From Bradyrhizobium yuanmingense (GTDB lineage: Bacteria > Pseudomonadota > Alphaproteobacteria > Rhizobiales > Xanthobacteraceae): 64,000 bases of DNA. Below, piece by piece: positions 15,742-24,897 of the stretch; positions within the stretch are counted from its first letter, which is position 1; the number at the start of each line of letters is the position of its first letter. The position numbers were made by a program, and so were the translations under genes. The DNA lies in the NCBI RefSeq assembly GCF_029167105.1, contig NZ_JARFML010000006.1, forward strand, positions 186,001 to 250,000, written 5' to 3'. The notes below the pieces were generated by a model. That model worked only from the letters and a program-made list of their open reading frames with translations, did no database searches and was not told the origin of the DNA.

Positions 15742-16638
15742 TCATTCCCCCTGAATCCATTCCGCGACGCCGCGCCACAGCGTGTCGCGGTGCTCGGGGC
15801 GGAAGAAGCCGAAATGGCCTATTGCCTTGGCGCCGACGTCGGACGGTTTGACCATCAGCACCTCCGGCTTGATCGCAGTGAATCCGCTCGCGAGCAGCTC
15901 GACCGCGGGCCGCGTCGCCCAGGGATCGTCGGAGAAGCATAGCGAGCGCAACTCGCCCTTGTACCTGGCGAAGTTCTCGAGTGCCGGCAGCTTTGAATCG
16001 AACAGATAGCGCGGGCTCGAGACCCATTCGGTCCATTGCAGGAAGACGCCCTTGGGCAAATCCTCGCCGACACCGGCCCAGCCCGGTGCGTAACCGAGTG
16101 CATGGACCAGCGGCACACCGACAAAATTCATGAAGGCGTAGACCCGGTATTTTTCCGGCGAGGCCATCAACCGCCATGTCGCGGCCTGCGAGGCCACCAA
16201 GGCGGCGCGCGAGATATCGCTGTTGTTCGCGATCAGCCCGAGCGCCTGGCCGCCGAAGGAATGGCCGATATAGGCGAGCGGCAGGGCATGATAGCGCTCG
16301 CGCATCCAGCTGACCGCGGCGGTGACGTCGAGCGCAGCCCAGTCCGACATCGAGGCCTTGAAGCCGACCAGCGATTTCGGCTGGTTGTAGCCGACCATCG
16401 CCGGCAGGCGGGAATCGCCGATGCCGCGATAATCGTAGGTCAGTACCGCGCAGCCGCGATGGGCGAGGTAGGAGGCAAAGCCCCGATAGATCTTTCGCGG
16501 CACGGCGGTCGCCGAATTGATCAGGACGGCATGGCGCTTGGCGCCTCGCGGCAGGAACAGGGTGCCGGTCAGGGCATAGCCGTCGGCTGCCGGGAAGCTG
16601 ATCTCGTCGATGAAAACGTCATCCAGTGCCGCGCCCAT
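15742..16638 (-). CDS. Alpha/beta hydrolase
   Basis: This 298-residue protein has the hydrolase core: an oxyanion-hole region after RHAVLINSATAVP, the strand and turn LTYDYRGIGDS, and the nucleophile elbow GHSFGGQ with the catalytic serine. The C-terminal His candidate lies in AIGHFGFF. It resembles COG4757-type predicted alpha/beta hydrolases, whose substrates are unknown. I chose the ATG at 16638 over the open frame to 16806, because AGGAC precedes it and the longer frame would overlap the promoter region of the divergent DAHP synthase gene. Confidence 0.88.
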   Translation of the reverse strand: MGAALDDVFIDEISFPAADGYALTGTLFLPRGAKRHAVLINSATAVPRKIYRGFASYLAHRGCAVLTYDYRGIGDSRLPAMVGYNQPKSLVGFKASMSDWAALDVTAAVSWMRERYHALPLAYIGHSFGGQALGLIANNSDISRAALVASQAATWRLMASPEKYRVYAFMNFVGVPLVHALGYAPGWAGVGEDLPKGVFLQWTEWVSSPRYLFDSKLPALENFARYKGELRSLCFSDDPWATRPAVELLASGFTAIKPEVLMVKPSDVGAKAIGHFGFFRPEHRDTLWRGVAEWIQGE

Positions 16639-16818
16639 GGCGATCGGTGTCCTGTCGGATTCCTGAGCCCGCCCAAGCAAATGCGAATTCGGCTTTGGCC
16701 GCAATGGTTTGCGCTGCGAAATGGATTTACAACTGGCGGGGCGTGGCCGGCCTGTGTATAAGGCGGCCCTCGCAACCCCTAGATCAGGTTGTGATTTTTG
16801 CTTCACGGAGAGATTGCG

Positions 16819-18207
16819 ATGTCCGAGCGGTGGACGCCCGAGTCCTGGCGCAGCAAGCCGGTGCTACAGGTGCCCGAATATCCCGACGCCAAGGCTCTGG
16901 CCGACGTCGAGGCGCAGCTTGCGACCTTTCCGCCGCTGGTGTTCGCAGGCGAGGCGCGCAATCTGAAGAAGGCCTTGGGCCGCGTTGCGGCCGGCGAGGC
17001 CTTCCTGCTGCAGGGCGGCGACTGCGCCGAGAGCTTCGCCGAGCACGGCGCCAACAACATCCGCGACTTCTTCCGCGTGCTGCTGCAGATGGCGGTGGTG
17101 CTGACCTATGCCGGCGCGGTGCCGGTGGTGAAGGTCGGCCGCATCGCCGGCCAGTTCGCAAAACCGCGTTCGTCGGCGACCGAGAAGGTGAATGGCGTCG
17201 AGCTGCCGAGCTATCGCGGCGACATCGTCAACGACATCGCCTTCACCAGCGAAGCGCGCATTCCCGATCCGCAGCGCCAGCTGATGGCCTATCGCCAGTC
17301 CGCCGCGACGCTGAACCTGCTCCGCGCGTTCGCCACCGGCGGCTTCGCCAATCTCGGCAGCGTGCATCAATGGATGCTGGGTTTCCTCAAGGATAGCCCG
17401 CAGTCACGCCGCTACAAGGAGCTGGCCGACCGCATCTCGGACGCGCTCAACTTCATGCGCGCCTGCGGCCTCGACCTCGAGAGCCATCCGGAGCTGCGTG
17501 CCACCGATTTCTACACCAGCCATGAGGCGCTGCTGCTCGGCTACGAGCAGGCCATGACCCGCGTCGATTCCACCACCGGCGACTGGTACGCGACCTCGGG
17601 CCACATGATCTGGATCGGCGACCGCACCCGCCAGCTCGATCACGGCCATGTCGAATATTTCCGCGGCATCAAGAATCCGATCGGGCTGAAGTGCGGCCCC
17701 TCGCTCAAGGTGGACGAGCTGCTGAAGCTGATCGACGTGCTCAATCCCGACAACGAGCCGGGCCGGCTGACGCTGATCGGCCGCTTCGGCTCCGACAAGA
17801 TCGGCGAGCATCTGCCGAACATGGTCCGCGCCGTGAAGCGCGAGGGCCGGGTGGTGGTCTGGTCGTGCGATCCCATGCACGGCAACACCATCAGCTCGAC
17901 GTCCGGCTACAAGACTCGCCCGTTCGACCGCATCCTGTCCGAGGTGAAGTCGTTCTTCGCGGTCCACGCCGCCGAGGGCACCCATGCCGGCGGCGTGCAT
18001 CTGGAGATGACCGGCCAGGACGTCACCGAATGTCTCGGCGGCGCCCGCGCGATCACGGACGAGGATCTCAACGACCGCTACCACACGGTCTGCGATCCCC
18101 GCCTCAACGCCGAGCAATCCATCGATATGGCGTTCCTGGTCGCGGAGCTGCTCAAGCAGGAGCGCGCCGGCAAGGCTCAGCCGATTCCGGCCGCAGCGGG
18201 GCTGTAA
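16819..18207 (+). CDS. Class II 3-deoxy-7-phosphoheptulonate synthase
   Basis: This enzyme condenses phosphoenolpyruvate and erythrose 4-phosphate in the first step of the shikimate pathway. The 462-residue protein is the plant-like class II (AroA-II) type. Recognisable segments are [10 protein letters not shown] with the metal-binding Cys, [11 protein letters not shown], a GDIVND segment, the region [20 protein letters not shown] with a metal-binding His, and the [17 protein letters not shown] segment. The ATG at 16819 follows CGGAGAGATTG. It probably heads an operon with dgkA 4 bases later and nadE. Feedback control cannot be judged from the sequence. Confidence 0.96.
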   Translation: MSERWTPESWRSKPVLQVPEYPDAKALADVEAQLATFPPLVFAGEARNLKKALGRVAAGEAFLLQGGDCAESFAEHGANNIRDFFRVLLQMAVVLTYAGAVPVVKVGRIAGQFAKPRSSATEKVNGVELPSYRGDIVNDIAFTSEARIPDPQRQLMAYRQSAATLNLLRAFATGGFANLGSVHQWMLGFLKDSPQSRRYKELADRISDALNFMRACGLDLESHPELRATDFYTSHEALLLGYEQAMTRVDSTTGDWYATSGHMIWIGDRTRQLDHGHVEYFRGIKNPIGLKCGPSLKVDELLKLIDVLNPDNEPGRLTLIGRFGSDKIGEHLPNMVRAVKREGRVVVWSCDPMHGNTISSTSGYKTRPFDRILSEVKSFFAVHAAEGTHAGGVHLEMTGQDVTECLGGARAITDEDLNDRYHTVCDPRLNAEQSIDMAFLVAELLKQERAGKAQPIPAAAGL

Positions 18208-18211
18208 GACC

Positions 18212-18565
18212 TTGCTGCGGATCTGGAAGGCCACGATCAATTCCCGCAACGGGCTGGCCTTTGCGTTCCGGTCGGAGCAGGCCGTCCGCGAGGAGATATT
18301 CGCGCTGCTGCTGTCGGTGCCGCTCGCCTGGTTCATCGGCGCCACCGCGATGCGCGCGGTCGAATTGGTGTGCTCTGTCGCTTTCGTGCTGACGGTCGAG
18401 CTGCTCAATACCGCGATCGAGAAGCTCGCCGACCGGCTGACCTTGGATCACGACAAGCAGATCGGCCGCGTCAAGGATATGGGTTCGGCCGCGGTTGGCG
18501 TTGCGCTCTTGATGACCGGCGCGTTCTGGATCATTGCCATCATCGAGCGATTGGGGTTCCTGTAA
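18212..18565 (+). CDS. dgkA: Diacylglycerol kinase
   Basis: DgkA is a small trimeric membrane kinase that phosphorylates diacylglycerol to phosphatidic acid, recycling lipid released from osmoregulated glucan synthesis. The 117-residue protein has the N-terminal amphipathic helix (NSRNGLAFAFRSEQAVREE), three TM helices, and the hallmark VELLNTAIEKLADR with the catalytic Glu and Asn, followed by KDMGSAAV. It begins at TTG 18212, four bases after the DAHP synthase stop, or possibly at CTG 18215. It is presumably cotranscribed with its neighbours. Confidence 0.93.
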   Translation: MLRIWKATINSRNGLAFAFRSEQAVREEIFALLLSVPLAWFIGATAMRAVELVCSVAFVLTVELLNTAIEKLADRLTLDHDKQIGRVKDMGSAAVGVALLMTGAFWIIAIIERLGFL

Positions 18566-18587
18566 CTCGGGATCGGATAAAGCGGCC

Positions 18588-20345
18588 ATGACCGAACGTC
18601 TCGACACATTCGCGGTCTCGCTCGCCCAGCTCAATCCGACCATGGGCGACGTGGACGGCAATGCGGCCAAGGCGCGCGCGGCGCGGGCGCAGGCCAAGTC
18701 CGACGGCGCCGATCTCGTGTTGTTTCCGGAACTGTTCATCGCCGGCTATCCGCCGGAAGACCTGGTGCAGAAGCCCGCCTTCCAGGCCGCCTGCCGCGCC
18801 GCGATCGAAAGCCTCGCGCGCGAGACCGCCGATGGCGGGCCTGCGATGCTGGTCGGCACGCCCTGGGTCGAGGAGGGCATGCTCTACAATGCCTGTGCGC
18901 TGCTCGACGGCGGGCGCATCGCGAGCCTGCGTTTCAAGTGCAACCTGCCGAATTACGGCGTGTTCGACGAGAAGCGGCTGTTTTCGCGCGGCCCTGCCGC
19001 CGGTCCCGTCACTGTGCGCGGCGTGCGCATCGGCGTGCCGATCTGCGAGGACATCTGGCTGGAGGAGTCCGAGGACTACGAGAACGTGGTCGAGACGCTG
19101 GCCGAGACCGGCGCCGAGATCATCCTGGTGCCGAACGGCTCGCCTTACGCCCGCGACAAGAACGACGTGCGCCTGTCGGTCGCGGTGGCGCGCGTCACGG
19201 AGAGCGGGCTGCCGCTGGTCTATCTCAACCAGGTCGGCGGCCAGGACGAGCTCGTGTTCGACGGCGCATCCTTCGCGCTCAATGGCGATCTCTCGCTCGC
19301 GGCGCAGCTGCCGGCCTTCGAAGAGGGCATCGTCACGCTGCCCTTCAGCAGAAACGGCGATGACTGGCGCTGCAGCGGGCCGATCGCCGAGCTGCCCGAA
19401 GGCGACAAGGCCGACTACGCCGCCTGCGTGCTGGGCTTACGCGATTACGTCGCCAAGAACGGCTTTCCAGGCGTGCTGCTCGGCATCTCCGGCGGCATCG
19501 ATTCGGCGCTCTGCGCGGCGATCGCGGTCGACGCGCTCGGCGTCGACCAGGTGCATGGCGTGATGCTGCCTTACCGCTACACCGCGCCGCATTCGATCGC
19601 GGATGCCGGCGAGCTCGCCGGCCATCTCGGCATCCGCTACGAGGTGCTGCCGATCGCCGAAGCCGTGACCGGGTTCGAGACGATCCTGTCCGGCATCTTC
19701 AAGAACCTGCCGCCCGATATCACCGAGGAGAACCTCCAGGCCCGCACCCGCGGCACGCTGCTGATGGCGATCTCCAACAAGACCGGGCTGATGGTGGTGA
19801 CGACCGGCAACAAGTCGGAGATGTCGGTCGGCTACGCCACGCTTTATGGCGACATGAACGGCGGCTTCAACCCGATCAAGGACATCTACAAGACGCAGGT
19901 GTTCCGGCTGGCAAGCTTGCGCAATTCCTGGAAGCCGGAGGGCGCGCTCGGCCCCGCGGGCGAGGTGATCCCGCCGGACATCATCACGCGCCCGCCGACC
20001 GCGGAGCTGCGCGAGAACCAGACCGATCAGGACTCGTTGCCGCCTTACGACGTCCTCGATGCCATCCTGGAGCGCCTGGTCGAGCGCGAGGAGCCGCTCG
20101 ACCAGATCATCGCCGCCGGCTTCGACCGCGAGACGGTGACCCGGATCGACCATCTGCTCAACGTCGCCGAATACAAGCGCCGCCAGGCCGCGCCTGGGGT
20201 GAAGGTGACACCGAAGAATTTCGGGCGCGACCGCCGTTATCCCATCACCAACCGTTTTCGCGACAAGGGCCAGCCGTTGCCGGCGACGGATGAGGCGCTG
20301 GTGTCACGTGGAAGCACGGCGTCAATCGACGCATTCGAGGGGTGA
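18588..20345 (+). CDS. nadE: Glutamine-dependent NAD+ synthetase
   Basis: NadE amidates nicotinic acid adenine dinucleotide to NAD+ using glutamine nitrogen. The 585-residue protein has an N-terminal nitrilase-type glutaminase with the Glu-Lys-Cys triad (FPELFIAGYPPEDL, KCNLPNYGVFDEKR, VPICEDIW) and a C-terminal ATP-pyrophosphatase domain with GISGGIDSALCAAI and TTGNKSEMSVGYATLYGDM. This is the long, ammonia-channelling form. The ATG at 18588 is chosen because upstream in-frame codons lie within the end of dgkA. It lies 22 bases after dgkA. Confidence 0.97.
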   Translation: MTERLDTFAVSLAQLNPTMGDVDGNAAKARAARAQAKSDGADLVLFPELFIAGYPPEDLVQKPAFQAACRAAIESLARETADGGPAMLVGTPWVEEGMLYNACALLDGGRIASLRFKCNLPNYGVFDEKRLFSRGPAAGPVTVRGVRIGVPICEDIWLEESEDYENVVETLAETGAEIILVPNGSPYARDKNDVRLSVAVARVTESGLPLVYLNQVGGQDELVFDGASFALNGDLSLAAQLPAFEEGIVTLPFSRNGDDWRCSGPIAELPEGDKADYAACVLGLRDYVAKNGFPGVLLGISGGIDSALCAAIAVDALGVDQVHGVMLPYRYTAPHSIADAGELAGHLGIRYEVLPIAEAVTGFETILSGIFKNLPPDITEENLQARTRGTLLMAISNKTGLMVVTTGNKSEMSVGYATLYGDMNGGFNPIKDIYKTQVFRLASLRNSWKPEGALGPAGEVIPPDIITRPPTAELRENQTDQDSLPPYDVLDAILERLVEREEPLDQIIAAGFDRETVTRIDHLLNVAEYKRRQAAPGVKVTPKNFGRDRRYPITNRFRDKGQPLPATDEALVSRGSTASIDAFEG

Positions 20346-20370
20346 AGCCTAGCCTGAGCGACGGCAGGCG

Positions 20371-20763
20371 CTATGACGGGGTTGCGAAAAACAGCACCCT
20401 TAGGAAGTGCGTGTATTCGGATTCGAGCACCATGATCGACACAAATACCAATACCACGACCGGCGGCAGCAGGATGGCATAGGTCAAGGCCAGCCGCTCC
20501 CAGGCCATGTGCATGAAGACGGCGACGATCAGGCCGGCCTTCAACATCATGAACAGCAGGATCAGCGACCACCTCAGATAGCCATGCAGGCCAAAGTAGT
20601 CGACGAGGTAGGAGAACGTGCTGAGGACGAACAACCAGCCCCAGACCACGAGGTAGAGCTTGATCGGGTGCTGTTGCCCCTTGGCGTGAACGGCTTCCGT
20701 TGCCACTGCGCCGTGCGCCGGAGCGTGGAGCCGTTCTTCCATGTGTACCGCCGCGTTTGTCAT
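20371..20763 (-). CDS. Cytochrome c oxidase subunit IV family protein
   Basis: The 130-residue protein has three hydrophobic helices (YLVVWGWLFVLSTFSYLVDY, WSLILLFMMLKAGLIVAVFMHM and YAILLPPVVVLVFVSIMVL), the pattern of the prokaryotic COX4/CyoD family. The N-terminal 30 residues are His/Ala-rich and cytoplasmic. The MLKAGLIVAVFMHM segment is the family hallmark. It is the last gene of the oxidase operon, 9 bases after a subunit III gene, and probably aids assembly or stability of the complex. Confidence 0.9.
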   Translation of the reverse strand: MTNAAVHMEERLHAPAHGAVATEAVHAKGQQHPIKLYLVVWGWLFVLSTFSYLVDYFGLHGYLRWSLILLFMMLKAGLIVAVFMHMAWERLALTYAILLPPVVVLVFVSIMVLESEYTHFLRVLFFATPS

Positions 20764-20772
20764 GCGCCGACC

Positions 20773-21495
20773 TCACCAAAGATAGAAGAATGCGAAGATG
20801 AACACCCACACGAGATCGACGAAGTGCCAGTACAGGCCCGTGATCTCGACGATCTCGTAATTCCCCCTTCGGCTCGTGAAAAAGCCGCGCCTCTCGACGT
20901 CGAAGTCGCCACGAAAGACCTTTCGCGCGATGGCGATCAGGAAGATCACACCGAACGTCACGTGGGTGCCGTGGAAGCCGGTGATCATGAAGAAGCTCGC
21001 ACCAAACTGCGGGGCGCCCCATGGATTGCCCCAGGGCCGGACGCCCTCCATGATCAGCTTGGTCCATTCGAAGGCCTGCATTCCGACGAAGGTCGCGCCG
21101 AAGGCTGCAGTGACCAGCATCAGGATCGCGGTTCTCACGCGGTCGCGGCGGTAGCCGAAATTGACGGCCATCGCCATCGTACCGCTGCTGCTGATCAGCA
21201 CGAAGGTCATGATGGCGATCAGGATCAGGGGCATGTGGTTGCCCGCGATATTGAGGGCGAAGACTTCGCTGGGATTGGGCCACGGCACGGTCGTCGACAT
21301 GCGCGCCGTCATGTAGGAGAGCAGGAAGCAACTGAAGATGAAGGTGTCGCTGAGGAGGAAGATCCACATCATGGCCTTGCCCCAGGACACATTCTTGAAG
21401 GCGCGCTGATCGGACGCCCAGTCGGCGGCGATGCCGCGCCAGCCTTCAAGCGGCGCAGGCGATTGGCCCGGATTTGTCAGCACGGTCTCAGCCAT
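20773..21495 (-). CDS. coxP: Heme-copper oxidase subunit III (second copy, CoxP-like)
   Basis: This 240-residue integral membrane protein belongs to the subunit III family of aa3/ba3 oxidases. Its helices include MMWIFLLSDTFIFSCFLLSY and the family motif ITGFHGTHVTFGVIFLIA with the conserved His-Gly-x-His, then VEITGLYWHFVDLVWVFIF. The ATG at 21495 sits behind GGGAGGCGAG; the longer frame to 21663 would overlap the upstream gene. It is one of two adjacent subunit III genes in the operon, matching the coxO/coxP pair described in B. japonicum. The gene symbol is by that correspondence. Confidence 0.87.
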   Translation of the reverse strand: MAETVLTNPGQSPAPLEGWRGIAADWASDQRAFKNVSWGKAMMWIFLLSDTFIFSCFLLSYMTARMSTTVPWPNPSEVFALNIAGNHMPLILIAIMTFVLISSSGTMAMAVNFGYRRDRVRTAILMLVTAAFGATFVGMQAFEWTKLIMEGVRPWGNPWGAPQFGASFFMITGFHGTHVTFGVIFLIAIARKVFRGDFDVERRGFFTSRRGNYEIVEITGLYWHFVDLVWVFIFAFFYLW

Positions 21496-21509
21496 CTGGT
21501 CTCGCCTCC

Positions 21510-22214
21510 CTAGCTCAGCAATTGGCGGCAGATGTCGACGAAATCGTCGGTCCAGCCGGTGAGAAGACCGAGCAGGACAAGCCAGACCAACAGCAGGAAG
21601 TGCCAGTAGATGGCGCACAGCTCCACGCTCAAGCGCATGTCGGCGATCTCGGCGCCGCGCCACATCTTGGCCGAGGTTCGGCCCAAGGCCACCAGACCGC
21701 CCGTCAGATGCAGCCCGTGCACTGCGGTCAACAGGTAGAAGAAGGAATTCGCTGGATTGGACGCCACGAAATATCCCGCAGCCCCGAGCCGTTGCCAGGC
21801 CAGGAGCTGCCCGGCGAGGAAGATCACGGCAGATGCTCCGCCCACGAGCAGACCGATCATGACGCCTTCAGTATCGTGTCGGCGCGCGGCCACATACGAC
21901 CATTGCAGCGCGACACTGCTCAGGACCAGGACGCCCGTGTTGACCCACAGCAGCCGCGGCACCGGCAGCGGCCGCCAGTCCGCCACGCTCATGCGCATCG
22001 AGTAGGCGCTGATGAAGAGGACGAACAAGGCGCTCGCGACCGCGAGAAACACGCCAAGTCCGATCTTCGCTGCCGGCCAGGTTATGGCATCGCCGCCGGG
22101 GAAGTCACCGGCCGGGCCTTCCTCCAGCCAGGGCTTGGCCGTCAGGCGCTGCTGAGACAGCCACCATCCGGCGATCACCGCAAGCACAGCCAGGAACAGG
22201 ATGATGGCGCTCAC
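21510..22214 (-). CDS. coxO: Heme-copper oxidase subunit III (first copy, CoxO-like)
   Basis: The 234-residue protein has an extra N-terminal helix (MSAIILFLAVLAVIAGWWLS) followed by a subunit III-like core: AKIGLGVFLAVASALFVLFI, a long middle region, the LLTAVHGLHLTGGLVAL motif with paired His, and ELCAIYWHFLLLVWLVLL. It overlaps the subunit I gene by 4 bases (22211-22214) and precedes the second subunit III gene by 14 bases. Such split or duplicated subunit III is unusual compared with the standard CtaE. The symbol follows the coxMNOP arrangement and is inferred. Confidence 0.85.
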   Translation of the reverse strand: MSAIILFLAVLAVIAGWWLSQQRLTAKPWLEEGPAGDFPGGDAITWPAAKIGLGVFLAVASALFVLFISAYSMRMSVADWRPLPVPRLLWVNTGVLVLSSVALQWSYVAARRHDTEGVMIGLLVGGASAVIFLAGQLLAWQRLGAAGYFVASNPANSFFYLLTAVHGLHLTGGLVALGRTSAKMWRGAEIADMRLSVELCAIYWHFLLLVWLVLLGLLTGWTDDFVDICRQLLS

Positions 22215-23989
22215 GAAGCAGCTCCCTGAACGAGCTGAGTCGCGCGCGGCGGCTGGTTCTGCGGAATGAAGTCCTCCGCGGCACCGGGCACACTGTAATC
22301 ATAGGCCCAGCGGTACACGACAGGGAGCTCCTTGCCCCAGTTGCCGTGCGCTGGGGGCGTCTCCGGCGTCTGCCACTCCAGCGTCGTCGCCCGCCACGGA
22401 TTGCCGCCTGAGGCCTCACCTTTGAACAGGCTCCAGACAAGGTTGAACAGGAACACCATCTGGCTAAAGCCGACGATCAAGGCCACCACGGAGATGAAGG
22501 CGTTGAGTGAATGGGCCGAGGACGGGATGAACGTCGTATCTAGGAGTTCGAAATACCGGCGCGGGACCCCGAGCAGTCCAAGATAGTGCATGGGGAAGAA
22601 GATCAGGTAGGCGCCGAGGAAGGTGACCCAGAAGTGAAACTTGCCCATGGCCTCGTTCAGCATCCGCCCCGTGACCTTTGGGTACCAATGATAGATCGCG
22701 CCGAGCACGACCATGATCGGCGCCACGCCCATCACCATGTGGAAATGGGCGACCACGAACATGGTATCCGAGAGGGGCACGTCCACGACGACGTTGCCGA
22801 GGAAGAGGCCGGTGAGCCCGCCGTTCACGAAGGTGACGATGAAGCCGAGGGCGAACAGCATCGGCACCGTGAGATGAATGTCGCCGCGCCACAGGGTCAG
22901 CACCCAGTTGTAGACCTTGATCGCGGTGGGGATGGCGATGATGAGCGTCGTGGTGGCGAAGAAGTACCCGAATTGCGGGAACATGCCGCTCACATACATG
23001 TGGTGCGCCCATACGATGAAGCTGAGCGCGCCGATGGCTACGATCGCCCAGACCATCATGCGATAACCAAAGATGTTCTTGCGCGCATGCGTGCTGATCA
23101 GATCGGAGACGATGCCGAAGGCGGGCAGGGCGACGATGTAGACTTCGGGATGACCGAAGAACCAGAACAGGTGCTGGAAGAGCAACGGGCTGCCGCCGCC
23201 ATGTTTCGATAGCGCGCCCATCTCGAGGAGGGCGGGCATGAAGAAGCTGGTTCCCAAGAGACGGTCGAACAGCAGCATGACCGAGGCAACGAACAATGCA
23301 GGGAACGCGAGGAGCGCCATGACGGTCGCCGTGAAAATGCCCCACACCGTCAGGGGCAGGCGCATCAAGGTCATGCCGCGCGTGCGCGCCTGCAACACTG
23401 TGACGACATAATTCAGCCCGCCCATGGTGAAGCCGATGATGAACAGGATCAGGGACGCAAGCATGAGAAGGATGCCCCAATCCTGCCCAGGCGTTCCTGA
23501 AAGGATTGCTTGCGGCGGGTACAGCGTCCAACCGGCGCCGGTGGGGCCGCCGGGCACGAAGAATGTCGAGGCAAGCACCAGGACTGCGAGCAGGTAGATC
23601 CAGTAGCTCAGCATGTTCACATAGGGGAAGACCATGTCCCTGGCGCCGACCATCAGCGGGATCAGGTAGTTGCCGAAGCCGCCCAGGAACAATGCGGTGA
23701 GCAGGTAAATCACCATGATCATGCCGTGCATGGTGATGAACTGGAGGTACTGGTTGGCATCGATGAAAGAGAAGGTGCCGGGGAATCCCAGTTGCAGCCG
23801 CATCAGCCACGACAGCACCAGAGCCACCAGCCCGATGGCCGTGGCCGTCAGCGAATACTGAATGGCGATCACCTTGGCGTCCTGCGAGAACACATATCGT
23901 GTCCACCAGCTCCGCGGATGATAGAGCTCGACGTCAGGTACTTCGGCAGGCGGGATGCCGGGGATTCCTTCATATGGAACATCGACCAT
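22211..23989 (-). CDS. coxN: Cytochrome c oxidase subunit I, aa3 type (CoxN-like)
   Basis: This is the catalytic subunit carrying the low-spin heme, heme a3 and CuB, reducing O2 to water and pumping protons. The 592-residue, 12-plus-TM protein has the D-channel entry (FGNYLIPLMVGARDMVFP), the CuB and proton-exit region WFFGHPEVYIVALPAFG with the cross-linked His-Tyr and the key Glu, VWAHHMYVSGM with the paired CuB histidines, the K-channel lysine in IPTAIKVYNW, and HFHMVMG with heme ligands. All hallmarks of an A1-type oxidase are present. It overlaps the downstream subunit III gene by 4 bases. Confidence 0.95.
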   Translation of the reverse strand: MVDVPYEGIPGIPPAEVPDVELYHPRSWWTRYVFSQDAKVIAIQYSLTATAIGLVALVLSWLMRLQLGFPGTFSFIDANQYLQFITMHGMIMVIYLLTALFLGGFGNYLIPLMVGARDMVFPYVNMLSYWIYLLAVLVLASTFFVPGGPTGAGWTLYPPQAILSGTPGQDWGILLMLASLILFIIGFTMGGLNYVVTVLQARTRGMTLMRLPLTVWGIFTATVMALLAFPALFVASVMLLFDRLLGTSFFMPALLEMGALSKHGGGSPLLFQHLFWFFGHPEVYIVALPAFGIVSDLISTHARKNIFGYRMMVWAIVAIGALSFIVWAHHMYVSGMFPQFGYFFATTTLIIAIPTAIKVYNWVLTLWRGDIHLTVPMLFALGFIVTFVNGGLTGLFLGNVVVDVPLSDTMFVVAHFHMVMGVAPIMVVLGAIYHWYPKVTGRMLNEAMGKFHFWVTFLGAYLIFFPMHYLGLLGVPRRYFELLDTTFIPSSAHSLNAFISVVALIVGFSQMVFLFNLVWSLFKGEASGGNPWRATTLEWQTPETPPAHGNWGKELPVVYRWAYDYSVPGAAEDFIPQNQPPRATQLVQGAAS

Positions 23990-24063
23990 AGAACCTCCTC
24001 GGTCGTTTCCATCGGGGGGAGGCGCTGGCCTCTTGCGCCCGATCTATCTTCGGCGGCAGCTTG

Positions 24064-24897
24064 CTACTTGCTGCCGGATTGGTACGTCGTCTTCACGACG
24101 GCTTTTGCCGGCGACAATTCTGCGAACGTTTTTTGTTGCTCCAGCCAAGCGTGATATTCACGCTCTTCGTCGACGATGACCTTGGCCCGCATTTGATAGT
24201 GAGCAGTGCCACAAAGCTCCGCACAGAGGACATCGAAGGTTCCGGTTCGGATCGGCGTGATCCAGAAATAGGTCACCATGCCTGGAACCATGTCCATCTT
24301 GGCCCGGAATTCGGGCACGTAGAAATCGTGCAGGACATCAACCGAGCGGAGGAGAACCTTGACCGGCTTTCCGACTTGAAGGTGCAGGTCGCCGCTCTCG
24401 ATCACGACATCGTCCTGCGCGTGCCGGTCGTCACGATTGAGGCCCATCGGATTGTCGGAAGCGATGTTGCGGACATCGGATGTGCCCAACTGCCCATCCT
24501 TGCCCGGAAGGCGGAAGCTCCACTGCCATTGCTGGCCCATGACTTCGATCTCGGTGGCATCCGCAGGCACCGTCACGAACTGGTGCCAGACCACGAGGCC
24601 AGGCGCCAGCATGGCCGCGACGCCGACGCCGGTCCCGACGCTCAGCCACCATTCGAGCCTTTTGTTTTCCGGATTGTAGTCAGCCCTTCTTCCCTCTCTG
24701 TGGCGAAAGCGGAAGACGCAGTAAGCCATGAAGGCGATCACGGCGACGAAAACGAAGCCCGTGATCCAGAACGTGATGTTGATGGTGTGGTCGATATAGG
24801 CCCAGTTCGTGGCGATCGGCGTCCACCACCACGGGCTGTAGACGTGAAACAGCACCGAGCCGATCGCGACCAGAAGCAGTATCAGTGCGACAGCCAT
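24064..24897 (-). CDS. coxM: Cytochrome c oxidase subunit II with CuA site (CoxM-like)
   Basis: Subunit II receives electrons from cytochrome c at its binuclear CuA centre in the periplasm. The 277-residue protein has two N-terminal TM helices (residues about 1-20 and 40-60), the aromatic QQWQWSFRLPG motif, and the CuA ligand set: His in VLHDFYVPEF, then CAELCGTAHYQM with two Cys, His and Met. A roughly 40-residue charged insertion (GQLGTSDVRN ... RDDRHAQDD) lies between the aromatic motif and the CuA barrel. It is the first gene of the operon, 74 bases before subunit I. The electron donor is not evident. Confidence 0.94.
   Translation of the reverse strand: MAVALILLLVAIGSVLFHVYSPWWWTPIATNWAYIDHTINITFWITGFVFVAVIAFMAYCVFRFRHREGRRADYNPENKRLEWWLSVGTGVGVAAMLAPGLVVWHQFVTVPADATEIEVMGQQWQWSFRLPGKDGQLGTSDVRNIASDNPMGLNRDDRHAQDDVVIESGDLHLQVGKPVKVLLRSVDVLHDFYVPEFRAKMDMVPGMVTYFWITPIRTGTFDVLCAELCGTAHYQMRAKVIVDEEREYHAWLEQQKTFAELSPAKAVVKTTYQSGSK

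Noticed and set aside
16704..16818. A Trp/Tyr-containing leader peptide (AKWIYNWRG) before the DAHP synthase gene
   Set aside because: The frame does not stop before the gene but runs on out of frame into it, so it does not behave as an attenuator leader.
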